DNA of 16,027 nt from Planctomycetota bacterium. GTDB taxonomy: Bacteria; Planctomycetota; Phycisphaerae; WQYP01. The position numbers were made by a program, and so were the translations under genes. The DNA lies in NCBI GenBank assembly GCA_021785155.1, contig JAJYGE010000237.1:1-16027 (forward strand), in the 5' to 3' direction. Shown piece after piece: positions 6,629 to 14,007 of this stretch (the stretch's first letter is position 1; each line of letters opens with the position of its first letter). The notes under the pieces are model-generated. The model was not told where the DNA came from, did no database searches, and was given only the letters and a program-made list of their open reading frames with translations.

Positions 6629-7927
6629 ATGTCTGATGTGAATGAAAAAATCGATGATCTTTTGCCGGACAGAACCACTGTTAGCCAAATCGTCAACAGA
6701 AGTCCATTGGAGAATCCGACCGAAAATTTACTTGATGCCGACCACCGCTCTGCCGACATTTCTCTATCATCGTCAAGCAGGTCCGCGGTGGATGGCTTTG
6801 CCGGCGTTCCCGCAAAACCGGCGGTTTATGCCTGTTTTGCGGCGGATGGCACGCCGATTGTCGCGGCAACCACAGCCAATTTACGCAACGCACTTAAAAA
6901 TCGCATTTCTAACCAAACCGCGGCGAAAAAGCGGGTTAATTACGCGGAAATTGCCGACACCATCCGTTTTCGCCGTGTTGGCAGCGCCTTTGCGGCAAGC
7001 TGGTGGTATTACCGCACGGTAAGAACCTTATTTCCCAATCGTTATGCCGCAATGCTGGCATGGAAACCGGCGTGGTTTGTAACCCTGAATCCCGAAATGG
7101 ACTTTCCGCGCTTCCAGATTTCCAATACGCTTGCCGAGCCACCAAACGCCAATGTTGGGCCGTTGCTTACCCGGCGGAAGGCCCGGGAAATTATGGAATC
7201 AATGGAAGATTTGTTTGATTTGTGCCGGTATTACGAGATTCTGCGCCAGGCGCCCAATGGTACGCCGTGCGCTTATAAAGAACTTGGCAAATGTCCATCA
7301 CCCTGCGACGGCAGCATTTCCATGCTTGAGTACCGGCAGCAGATCAACTCCGCCATCGGTTTTCTTTCCGATTCCAACGGTGCGCGAATGGGGTGGTTTG
7401 ATAATCAGGAACAACGGATTCGTGAAGCGGCTTCGTGCATGGATTTTCGCTTGGCCGCAACGCATAAGCGCAAACTGGATCAGGCGGATAAATTAAATAA
7501 CGGGAAGCTCACGGAAGTCCATAATATGGACAAGTGGAAATATCTCATTATTCAGCGTGGCAAAACCGAAAATTGGATTGCCCCATTTGTTGCCGATCCG
7601 CATTGGATTGTATCTTTGCCCGAGGTGCAAGATGTCGACGGTGCTCAATGGGTTTCGAGTTGGATGACGGTCTGTAACGCGCAGTTGTCCAATTACCCGA
7701 TCGCTGGCGGCTTTCCGGTCGAAGAAATTGCGGCTCTGGTAACGTACCATAAATATCGCCCGAGAGAGGCCGGACTTTATATTCCCATGGATGGCAAAAT
7801 TGACGCCGAAACGATCCGGAGAGCCTTGCAATTCTGGCTCAATTACGAAGGCGATTACGACATGCCGGAAATCAATTCCGCTGTTCCATCTGCCTCATTA
7901 AATGCCGATGAAAAGCCGGAAGCCTAG
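6629..7927 (+). CDS. UvrC N-half-like protein with degenerate GIY-YIG domain
   Basis: The 432-residue protein matches the N-terminal half of UvrC or the Cho nuclease but has no RNase H-like endonuclease or helix-hairpin-helix part. Residues 62-150 correspond to the GIY-YIG domain: AVY (65-67) keeps the Tyr, and NLRNALKNR (84-92) keeps the Arg. However, the YIG element reads IVA (77-79) and the metal-binding Glu is replaced in AASWWYYR (122-129), so nuclease activity is doubtful. The following part is well kept: GPLLTRRKAREI (177-188), four cysteines C199, C214, C222 and C226 matching the UvrC iron-sulphur cluster ligands (TPCAYKELGKCPSPC), and a UVR-like UvrB-contact motif at 264-289. Residues 300-432 are not recognised. 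The first 55 residues are polar and probably disordered. The gene sits 33 bases after fabZ and 91 before thiO. Confidence 0.75.
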   Translation: MSDVNEKIDDLLPDRTTVSQIVNRSPLENPTENLLDADHRSADISLSSSSRSAVDGFAGVPAKPAVYACFAADGTPIVAATTANLRNALKNRISNQTAAKKRVNYAEIADTIRFRRVGSAFAASWWYYRTVRTLFPNRYAAMLAWKPAWFVTLNPEMDFPRFQISNTLAEPPNANVGPLLTRRKAREIMESMEDLFDLCRYYEILRQAPNGTPCAYKELGKCPSPCDGSISMLEYRQQINSAIGFLSDSNGARMGWFDNQEQRIREAASCMDFRLAATHKRKLDQADKLNNGKLTEVHNMDKWKYLIIQRGKTENWIAPFVADPHWIVSLPEVQDVDGAQWVSSWMTVCNAQLSNYPIAGGFPVEEIAALVTYHKYRPREAGLYIPMDGKIDAETIRRALQFWLNYEGDYDMPEINSAVPSASLNADEKPEA

Positions 7928-8018
7928 CCGTTGGATCAGCCACGATGTAAAGTTGCTGGGCCAGATTTATGCCACGGGCATGAACTGAAAAAACAAGTAA
8001 CGCAGGAGCAGTAGAATA

Positions 8019-9152
8019 ATGGATGGTTCAAGCGATGTGCTGGTTATCGGTGGTGGGATTATTGGTCTGACAACGGCTTGGCAGTTGGCGCAGCGCGGTG
8101 TTTCTGTAACCGTGCTGGAGCACGGACGCTGTGGCCAGGCCGCCAGTCGTGCGGCGTTGGGAGCGCTGTGGCCACCTCCAATGGCCCGGGGCGGTGCCTT
8201 GCAGCAATTGCATCGTCAAAGTTTATGGGGCTACGAAGATTTTATTCAATCGCTTCAGGCGGCATCGGGCCTGCATGTGCATTATCAGCGGCGCGGAAAA
8301 GTTGAATTGCTGAATTCCACCGAAGCGTTCCGCACGGCAACTGAACAATGTGATGCGGCCAACACATCTTGGCCTGCATTAGGTGACAAGCCGGTAATGG
8401 AACTGCTGACCGGCACGCAAATTCGGCAATATGAGCCGCACATTTCCGACGCGCCGCACGGAGCACACCTGTGCCGGTGGTCCGGGCAGGTAAATGTGGA
8501 TCAATTGCTGGAGGCACTAATAACCGCATGTATCCGATGTGGTGTGCGGATTGTGGAAGGCGTGCGAATAGATCACCTGGAATCTGATTCCACCCGCGCG
8601 GTGGCGGCACATGCGGGAGGTCAAAAGTTTTTGGCGGAGAACTTTGTCCTGTGTGCGGGGATCGGCCTGCCGACAATTACCTGCCAGCGTGAGCTTTCAC
8701 CGCCGATTACCCCGGTAAAAGGGCAAGCCCTGCTGTTGCGCGTGCGCAAGGAAGTTCTCACGCATATTGTCAAAAACGGCATGATATTCCTGGTGCCTTG
8801 GCAGGACGGGCGGATACTCGTTGGGTCCACCACGGAACCGGAGGCCGGCTTTGATACGACGAACACCGCAGAAGGAGTTCAATTTCTGCTGCAGGGTGCT
8901 ACCCAAATTGCACCGGCACTTAAAGCTGCTGCGGTGGAGCGCGTTTGGGCCGGTTTGCGGCCCACCGGTCCCAAACATCGCCCGGTGATGGGGAAATCTC
9001 CCGCTTTTGATAACGCGTTTGTGTGCGCGGGTCATTTCAAAATTGGCATTGGCCTGGCACCGCTGGCTGGCAAGTTCATGGCTGAATTAATCACCACTGG
9101 ACGCGCTGAACCAGGCATGGAGGCATTTGCTTTCACCGGCAACGCCCAGTAG
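8019..9152 (+). CDS. thiO: Glycine oxidase ThiO (FAD-dependent, thiamine biosynthesis)
   Basis: This 377-residue flavoprotein of the DAO family has the N-terminal dinucleotide-binding motif VIGGGIIG (9-16) with the ribose-binding Glu 34. The C-terminal signatures of ThiO are present: VWAGLRP (309-315), whose Arg would bind the glycine carboxylate, and GHFKIGIGLAP (338-348). ThiO oxidises glycine to iminoglycine, which supplies the C2-N3 unit of the thiazole ring of thiamine. The length is normal for the family. The start ATG 8019 has AGGAG about ten bases upstream. No thiS, thiG or thiE is adjacent, so the rest of the thiazole pathway must be elsewhere. A related D-amino-acid or sarcosine oxidase is less likely given the C-terminal motifs. 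It converges with the next gene over a 51-base gap. Confidence 0.85.
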   Translation: MDGSSDVLVIGGGIIGLTTAWQLAQRGVSVTVLEHGRCGQAASRAALGALWPPPMARGGALQQLHRQSLWGYEDFIQSLQAASGLHVHYQRRGKVELLNSTEAFRTATEQCDAANTSWPALGDKPVMELLTGTQIRQYEPHISDAPHGAHLCRWSGQVNVDQLLEALITACIRCGVRIVEGVRIDHLESDSTRAVAAHAGGQKFLAENFVLCAGIGLPTITCQRELSPPITPVKGQALLLRVRKEVLTHIVKNGMIFLVPWQDGRILVGSTTEPEAGFDTTNTAEGVQFLLQGATQIAPALKAAAVERVWAGLRPTGPKHRPVMGKSPAFDNAFVCAGHFKIGIGLAPLAGKFMAELITTGRAEPGMEAFAFTGNAQ

Positions 9153-9203
9153 GCATCGGTTTGCACCGCATATTGTTTGGCCGGCGCAGCCTTCGCGGCA
9201 GCA

Positions 9204-10424
9204 TCAGAAATAAAAATGTATGCCCAGGCCAAAGTATTGAATTTTATCGACATAAAACTGTCCATAAGGCGAGTGGCCCCGGTAAAATTCCAGCAGGAGT
9301 TGCAGTTTGGAACTATCCGGCTTTCCATTGGTTAACTGGATTCCCCCAACCGCTGAAATATCCGTGTCATAATTGTTTTCGCTCCAATTTTTGAAATCAA
9401 TGCCGGCCACTGGTGATACGAAGCAAGTGCCTTTATGAAAGAATGGCGCGCCGTGATACTCCGCGCCATAGTGAAACCGCCAGTGACCAAGACCAGCCGG
9501 TGCCACATCAACAAGATACCCCGCTCCGGCATAGAAACGAACCGTTCGGTGCAATAAATCAAATGAAGCGATGGCGTTGAGTTCTTCATAACTTATTTTT
9601 TGCCGCAGTCCGTAGTAATACGCCGGATTAGCAATTAAAAATTCATCGCCCAGGTGCGAGCTTTGGTGGTAATAACGGACAAGAAGGGAAAAATTGCGAT
9701 GCCGCGCGGCAAAATATCCGCCGACCATAAAGTCGGTATTTTGCAGGTCGCTGTGCACGGTGTCCATATTAAAATAGGCGAACGCGTCGGCCTGCATACC
9801 CGCTTCCCACTGCCAGTGATCGGGCCAGCTACCGCGTTCAAACGGTATGGTGTCACCGATGCTCACGGGAATAACATCCTTCAGCCCGTTGGGATGATAG
9901 GGGGAGTAATACGTGTATGCCACGCTGAATGCCGGCCACTTTGGATCGGCGATCAGCGGTTGAAACAATCTTCCCGGCGGCAGAAAGCCGTCGGGGAGAT
10001 GATATATGCCGGCCCGCTCCATATCCTTGGTATTCAACCCGATGGAATACTTCCCGGCCGTGGAATTCGGGAATTGCTGAGGTATTGGCGTGATGCCGAG
10101 ATTTTTCTGCGACAGGGCCTCTTGCGAAGAATCGGATTGGGCCGCCGGTGGTTGCGTGAATTGCACGGTTCTGACGCCTTGTATCTTTCGCACGGCATGA
10201 CTTATGGCGTTTTCTTCTTCCACCGGCACATCGCCAATGCTTACTTTTCCGCCATCAACCTGCACCGGTATATGTTGCAGATGGAATTTCATTTGCAGAA
10301 TGGCGGAAACGTATCCGGAAATATAGGCATTGCGGGTCGAAGCTTGAGACGTTAAGTCCGCTGCCGCAACATGGCCGCACGCCGTCATAACTGCGGCTAT
10401 GGCGATTGTATAAACTGTACGCAT
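9204..10424 (-). CDS. BON domain-DUF1207 fusion, probable outer-membrane protein
   Basis: The 406-residue protein begins with a signal peptide (1-22, cleavage near AAA; a Cys at 16 makes a lipoprotein possible but the lipobox is poor). Residues 33-92 resemble a BON domain, including a VSIGDVPVEEENAISHAV stretch and a GVRTVQ end. A linker follows. From LFQPLIADP (153-161) onward the sequence matches DUF1207, an exported family of unknown role with alternating hydrophobic and aromatic strands. It ends in YFGLGIHFYF, a terminal aromatic strand as in outer-membrane beta barrels. BON domains are proposed to bind lipid or peptidoglycan, so an envelope role is likely. The start ATG 10424 has AGGAG five bases upstream. 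It lies 64 bases downstream of nadA on the same strand but has a plausible promoter of its own. Confidence 0.8.
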   Translation of the reverse strand: MRTVYTIAIAAVMTACGHVAAADLTSQASTRNAYISGYVSAILQMKFHLQHIPVQVDGGKVSIGDVPVEEENAISHAVRKIQGVRTVQFTQPPAAQSDSSQEALSQKNLGITPIPQQFPNSTAGKYSIGLNTKDMERAGIYHLPDGFLPPGRLFQPLIADPKWPAFSVAYTYYSPYHPNGLKDVIPVSIGDTIPFERGSWPDHWQWEAGMQADAFAYFNMDTVHSDLQNTDFMVGGYFAARHRNFSLLVRYYHQSSHLGDEFLIANPAYYYGLRQKISYEELNAIASFDLLHRTVRFYAGAGYLVDVAPAGLGHWRFHYGAEYHGAPFFHKGTCFVSPVAGIDFKNWSENNYDTDISAVGGIQLTNGKPDSSKLQLLLEFYRGHSPYGQFYVDKIQYFGLGIHFYF

Positions 10425-10463
10425 TGATTCTCCTGATTATCCGTGCATTGGGACCCATGGGTG

Positions 10464-10492
10464 ATTGTAGCGATGAAGGTATCAAAAGTCAG
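10464..10492 (-). promoter_or_regulatory. Possible promoter of the BON-DUF1207 gene
   Basis: CTGACT (10492-10487) and TACAAT (10469-10464) are separated by 17 bases on the minus strand; the upstream box overlaps the end of nadA. The predicted start near 10457 gives a short leader, which includes the palindrome ACCCATGGGT (10454-10463). This would allow expression independent of nadA. Confidence 0.4.
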
Positions 10493-11706
10493 GAAGTTAC
10501 GGCATCTATCGGCAGGACGCGCAATGGCGCTGATTGCGCCGGGCGTACCGGTTTGGGTTCCGGCGGCGGCGATACAGCCTTGCTGGCTGTAATATCTAAC
10601 ATCCGCTGCAAACTGACGCGCGACCAATAGGCGTCAAAAGGATCAACTTGGATTTGATTAAGGATTTTGCCCACGGCGAGATTATCAAGAATATAAAGCA
10701 AGTGCGGTGGATCAATGCGGTACATGGTGGTGCACAAACATTGGCAATCGGAAAGTACCAAAATGGTCTGTTCTGGATGTGCCTTGGCCAGGCGCTGCAC
10801 CATGTGAACTTCCGTGCCCACCGCCCATTTGCTTCCCGCTGGCGCAGTTGCAATCTGCTTGCCGATAAAATCGGTGGATCCAACCAGATCGGCCTTTTGA
10901 ACAACTTCCCATCGGCATTCCGGATGTACCAGCACTTTCACGCCGGGCAGCCGCTGGCGAATGTCGTCCACATGTTCCGGGCGGAAGAGCTGATGCACGC
11001 TGCAATGGCCTTTCCAGAGAATAAATGCCGCTTTACGAATCTGCCCGTCGGTTAATCCGCCATTGGGCTGCCGATAATCCCACACCACCATGGATTCTAA
11101 TGGGTATCCCATTTTGTAGGCCGTGTTGCGGCCCAGGTGTTGGTCGGGGAAAAAAATAATTTTGGTGTGCGGTGGATCCGTCGGCTTTTGCCCAGCCAAG
11201 GCCCAACTCAGAATTCTGTCACAATTGCTGCTTGTGCAAACGGCACCATCATGTTCGCCCACAAAACTTTTAACGGCGGCTGTGGAATTCATATAGGTAA
11301 TTGGTACAAGCTTAAAATCCGCATCCGCATCGCATGCCGAGCTGATGGCCTCCCATGCATCTTGAACGTCATCAATTTGGGCCATATCCGCCATAGAGCA
11401 GCCTGCCCCCATATCCGGCAGAATTACCTTTTGGTGCGGGGCGGTTAAAACATCCGCGGATTCCGCCATGAAATGTACGCCGCAGAAAATAACAAATTCA
11501 GCTTCACTTACTTTGGCCGCCTCGCGCGATAATTGGAAGGAATCACCCAGAAAATCAGCGAAACGCACTACATCATCCTGCTGATAATGATGCCCCAGAA
11601 TCACCAGGCGGCGGCCCATTTGAGCTTTGCGCAGCGTGATTCTCGCCAGCAATTCCTCGTGCGGAATCTGCATATATTCTTTCGGGATCGGCTGTTGCCA
11701 GTGCAT
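10489..11706 (-). CDS. nadA: Quinolinate synthase NadA
   Basis: The 405-residue protein makes quinolinate from iminoaspartate and dihydroxyacetone phosphate in NAD biosynthesis. It has the expected landmarks: LGHHYQQDDVVRFADFLGDS (37-56), FCGVHFMAE (74-82), YMNSTAAVK (138-146), TSSNC (158-162), HPEC (261-264), GSTDF (276-280) and VGTE (296-299). Cys 75, Cys 235 (GHCSVH) and one Cys of the cluster CQCLC (321-325, most likely 325) would bind the catalytic 4Fe-4S cluster. The last 30 residues are a Pro-rich extension. The start is ATG 11706, with AGAGG seven bases upstream; an in-frame GTG at 11727 would lie upstream of the predicted transcription start and is rejected. No nadB or nadC is next to it. 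The gene has its own promoter (11731-11759) and lies 58 bases after the zincin-like gene. Confidence 0.95.
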   Translation of the reverse strand: MHWQQPIPKEYMQIPHEELLARITLRKAQMGRRLVILGHHYQQDDVVRFADFLGDSFQLSREAAKVSEAEFVIFCGVHFMAESADVLTAPHQKVILPDMGAGCSMADMAQIDDVQDAWEAISSACDADADFKLVPITYMNSTAAVKSFVGEHDGAVCTSSNCDRILSWALAGQKPTDPPHTKIIFFPDQHLGRNTAYKMGYPLESMVVWDYRQPNGGLTDGQIRKAAFILWKGHCSVHQLFRPEHVDDIRQRLPGVKVLVHPECRWEVVQKADLVGSTDFIGKQIATAPAGSKWAVGTEVHMVQRLAKAHPEQTILVLSDCQCLCTTMYRIDPPHLLYILDNLAVGKILNQIQVDPFDAYWSRVSLQRMLDITASKAVSPPPEPKPVRPAQSAPLRVLPIDAVTS

Positions 11707-11730
11707 AACACCACCTCTTCTTCGCACCCC

Positions 11731-11759
11731 ATTATAGGCGCTAAAGAGGTTTTTGTGGC
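11731..11759 (-). promoter_or_regulatory. Probable nadA promoter
   Basis: A perfect TATAAT (11736-11731) stands 17 bases from a weak GCCACA (11759-11754) on the minus strand. Transcription would start near 11724, 18 bases before the nadA ATG. This argues against the upstream GTG start and places nadA under separate control from the gene before it. Confidence 0.5.
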
Positions 11760-11764
11760 CTACT

Positions 11765-12274
11765 TTACATTCCGGATTGGCAGGGTTTCATATCTGCGTG
11801 GAAATCCGCCAGAACTTCCTGTGTACGAGCTTCAGCCTCCAATTCATATGGTGAGTGGGCATAACCGAAGTCCAGACAGCATTGTACGTATTCACGAATA
11901 AATTTTCGCATCTCGCCTAACCGTTCAAATTGGCAGCAATGGACCAATTGATGAATCAGTCGACGTTTGCTATCGGGCAAATTATTCCTGATATATATGC
12001 CGTAACCGAACGTTATGCTTTCAGTCTTGCTTGTAAGAATGCCAATTTCGTTCGCAAGAAGCGTCAGTTCGGTATTGGGATTCGGCAATTCATCTACATA
12101 CATAATGCGCACCTTTTCCGGACGCTTCACGCCCACGCGTAACGCATCACGCCATTGTAATGAATCCAGAGCAACACCATTTTCCATTGCGCGACGTTCC
12201 ATCGCTTCGGCCCATGCGGTCATGGCCGGTGCAATGGTTGGTACAATTCTCTTTAATACCTCTACGTTAATCAT
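11765..12274 (-). CDS. Zincin-like protein with HQLVH in place of HELVH
   Basis: The 169-residue protein is of no named family that I can assign firmly. Its C-terminal half has the layout of a gluzincin metallopeptidase core: H108-Q-L-V-H112, then FERLG and a helix, then an acidic ELEAEA stretch (144-149) that could supply a third ligand. In active zincins the second residue of the motif is Glu; here it is Gln, so proteolytic activity is doubtful though metal binding may remain. The FERLG and SPYELEA context resembles proteins with HELVHVxQYERLG-type motifs. Residues 1-60 are helical and then a strand KVRIMYVDELP (54-64). No signal peptide is seen. The start ATG 12274 has GGAG eight bases upstream (in GAGGAGAG), a strong site. 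Cys pairs at 113-114 and 132-133 are unusual. Confidence 0.65.
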   Translation of the reverse strand: MINVEVLKRIVPTIAPAMTAWAEAMERRAMENGVALDSLQWRDALRVGVKRPEKVRIMYVDELPNPNTELTLLANEIGILTSKTESITFGYGIYIRNNLPDSKRRLIHQLVHCCQFERLGEMRKFIREYVQCCLDFGYAHSPYELEAEARTQEVLADFHADMKPCQSGM

Positions 12275-12510
12275 CTTACACTCTCCTCAAAAGCACGACT
12301 TGAATTTTTCGGTTCACGTAGATGTGAGCGTAGGTCTTTCATCGGCACCACGCCATGATTTCATGAGAAAAATCCGGATAGTTCTGGCGGAATGTTGTCC
12401 CATAAATGGCAGTTCCGATAATGCCATGCCTGACAGATGCCGATACAGTCACACAGATAAAAACCCATGCTACAATACCAGCGTTGAATGTGCTCAATGG
12501 AGAAAGATGC
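12275..12510. other. Divergent intergenic region
   Basis: This 236-base spacer separates the zincin-like gene (minus) from the chelatase gene (plus). It holds the plus-strand promoter at 12448-12476 and the ribosome-binding sites of both genes. I see no clear structured RNA; the B12-box signature present at 5661-5680 does not occur here. Confidence 0.4.
12448..12476 (+). promoter_or_regulatory. Likely promoter of the SirB/CbiX chelatase gene
   Basis: GTCACA (12448-12453) and TACAAT (12471-12476) are separated by 17 bases. Transcription would begin near 12483, leaving a leader of about 28 bases before ATG 12511 with GGAG eight bases upstream of that ATG. Confidence 0.45.
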
Positions 12511-13038
12511 ATGACCCAGACATTTCAGACCGACACGCTGGGAATCATACTGGTGGATCACGGCAGTCGTTTGGCGTCCGCTAATGATATGCTTAATGAC
12601 GTTGCCCAACTCTTTCGGCGTGTCAGCGGGAAGCAAATTGTAGAACCCGCGCATATGGAATTGGCCGCGCCAAGCATTGCTGACGCTTTTTCCGCGTGCG
12701 TTGCGCAAGGTGCCACGCGCGTCGTTGTACATCCATATTTTTTATCGCCGGGCCGACACAGTACCACCGATATTCCCCGCATGGTTGCCGAGGCGGCAAA
12801 ACACCATCCAAAGGTCAGCTTCCACGTTACTCAGCCTCTGGGGCTGGATGAAAAAATAGCGCAGGTAATCATTAAGCGCATCACCGATTGCGACGAGAAT
12901 CAATATCGTTGCGACTACTGCCAGACCCGTGGTAAACATCAACAACAATTGTGCCAATCCAACGCGTATATGTGCAACGCGTGTAAACCTGCGGGTTGCC
13001 CCAACGCACCTGCTGCGGCGGGCCATGGCAACAAATAA
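12511..13038 (+). CDS. SirB/CbiX-type sirohydrochlorin chelatase with Cys-rich C-terminal tail
   Basis: The 175-residue protein has the single-domain CbiX/SirB fold. The segment GIILVDHGSR (11-20) carries His 17, and VVVHPYFLSPGRH (71-83) carries His 74 and His 83. These are the positions of the metal-handling residues in this family, which inserts cobalt (cobalamin route) or iron (sirohaem route) into sirohydrochlorin. The catalytic domain ends near residue 125. A tail of about 50 residues follows with seven cysteines (127, 134, 137, 148, 155, 158, 163), including CDYC and CNACKPAGC, suited to binding metal or an iron-sulphur cluster. Some long CbiX forms also carry a metal-binding tail, but this one I cannot match. 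ATG 12511 is used; the frame extends upstream to 12406 without a good ribosome-binding site. It stands alone between minus-strand genes. Confidence 0.82.
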   Translation: MTQTFQTDTLGIILVDHGSRLASANDMLNDVAQLFRRVSGKQIVEPAHMELAAPSIADAFSACVAQGATRVVVHPYFLSPGRHSTTDIPRMVAEAAKHHPKVSFHVTQPLGLDEKIAQVIIKRITDCDENQYRCDYCQTRGKHQQQLCQSNAYMCNACKPAGCPNAPAAAGHGNK

Positions 13039-13075
13039 ATATTGCCTTGAATTCCCAAGCCTGTCCGGTGCGGGG

Positions 13076-13972
13076 TCAGGGGAATACATGAACCGCTATT
13101 TCCGGCAGCGCTGTTCCAATTTCCGTTCCTATTGCTACCAATGCCGTTGGCGGCAATGCCGTTGCGTAAGCTTCTGTGGTGTGGCGGGCCAGTGTGTAAA
13201 GTTGGATTAATTTGATATTGCCGCCTGCGCGGCGAATATCAGTGAGTCGTTGAATATAGGCATCTATTTCAGCTTTTCCCGGCGGTTGATCATGAACCTT
13301 CATTAGCAACGTCTGAATTACCAGCGGGCGCTGGCGGGCACAGGTGGTGATATTATCAAGTACCCGTTTGAATGGAATTTTGGAGCGATCCACCTGCTGG
13401 TAATACGCCTCGGTACCGGCATCGAGCTTTGCCCAGATTTCCCCGTTATGTCTGTCCAGAAACGCCAATGACTCTTGAATGGCGGGGCGGTGCAGCATCG
13501 TGGCGTTGGTGATGATGACGATTTTTACCTCCGGAAGCTGGTGCGTTCGGAGAATCTCAGCCGCAAGTTGGCAGGCCTCAAAAAATTGCGGGCAGGTGGT
13601 GGGTTCGCCATCGCCGGAGAACGCAATGTCATTGAGGCGCCGTAGTTCAGGACCGATGCCGGCAAAGGGTTCAATAGTATAAATATTTCCGCTTTGCACC
13701 ATTTGCAGCATGTGTGTAAGTTCGGATTGCAAAGCAGCCAAATCAACCGCCGACGGTCCACCCGCGATTCGCCGATTCACGCAACAATAAATGCAATCAA
13801 AATTACAGATTTTGTCAGGATTCAGATTTACACCAATGCTGATTCCGCCGCTGCGACGGGAAACCACCGGATATACATAGTGATTGGATTCCCAGTGGCG
13901 GTCATGCGATGAGAAGGCCCGACGATTACCGGGGTCAAGAAACAGATCAAGAGTATGTTTCGGTACATTCAT
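13076..13972 (-). CDS. Radical SAM protein, COG0731-like
   Basis: The 298-residue protein carries the radical SAM cluster motif C56-x3-C60-x2-C63 (CNFDCIYC), with the preceding GVNLNPDKI stretch typical of the group annotated as COG0731 (wyosine synthetase-like, function unproven in bacteria). Further SAM-binding landmarks are FSGDGEPT (118-125) and ITNAT (154-158). It would use a 4Fe-4S cluster and S-adenosylmethionine in the cytoplasm; the substrate is unknown. There is no extra C-terminal cluster-binding Cys set. The start is ATG 13972; an in-frame TTG at 13981 has no better support. It follows the toroid-DUF4159 gene by 35 bases on the same strand, which suggests one transcript, and it converges with the chelatase gene over 37 bases. 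Confidence 0.82.
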   Translation of the reverse strand: MNVPKHTLDLFLDPGNRRAFSSHDRHWESNHYVYPVVSRRSGGISIGVNLNPDKICNFDCIYCCVNRRIAGGPSAVDLAALQSELTHMLQMVQSGNIYTIEPFAGIGPELRRLNDIAFSGDGEPTTCPQFFEACQLAAEILRTHQLPEVKIVIITNATMLHRPAIQESLAFLDRHNGEIWAKLDAGTEAYYQQVDRSKIPFKRVLDNITTCARQRPLVIQTLLMKVHDQPPGKAEIDAYIQRLTDIRRAGGNIKLIQLYTLARHTTEAYATALPPTALVAIGTEIGTALPEIAVHVFP

Positions 13973-14007
13973 AATAAACAAGTGTAACGCGAACAGTGCA
14001 TAGGATG

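Noticed and set aside
9153..9203. Terminator between the convergent thiO and BON-DUF1207 genes
   Set aside because: The GC-rich stretch GCCGGCGCAGCC gives only short imperfect stems and there is no T-tract on either strand.
9654..10355. A 233-codon plus-strand open frame
   Set aside because: It is antisense to the BON-DUF1207 gene, whose signal peptide and domains are clear.
12406..12510. Upstream extension of the chelatase by 35 codons
   Set aside because: The extra residues do not resemble the family, and they cover the predicted promoter and the ribosome-binding site of ATG 12511.
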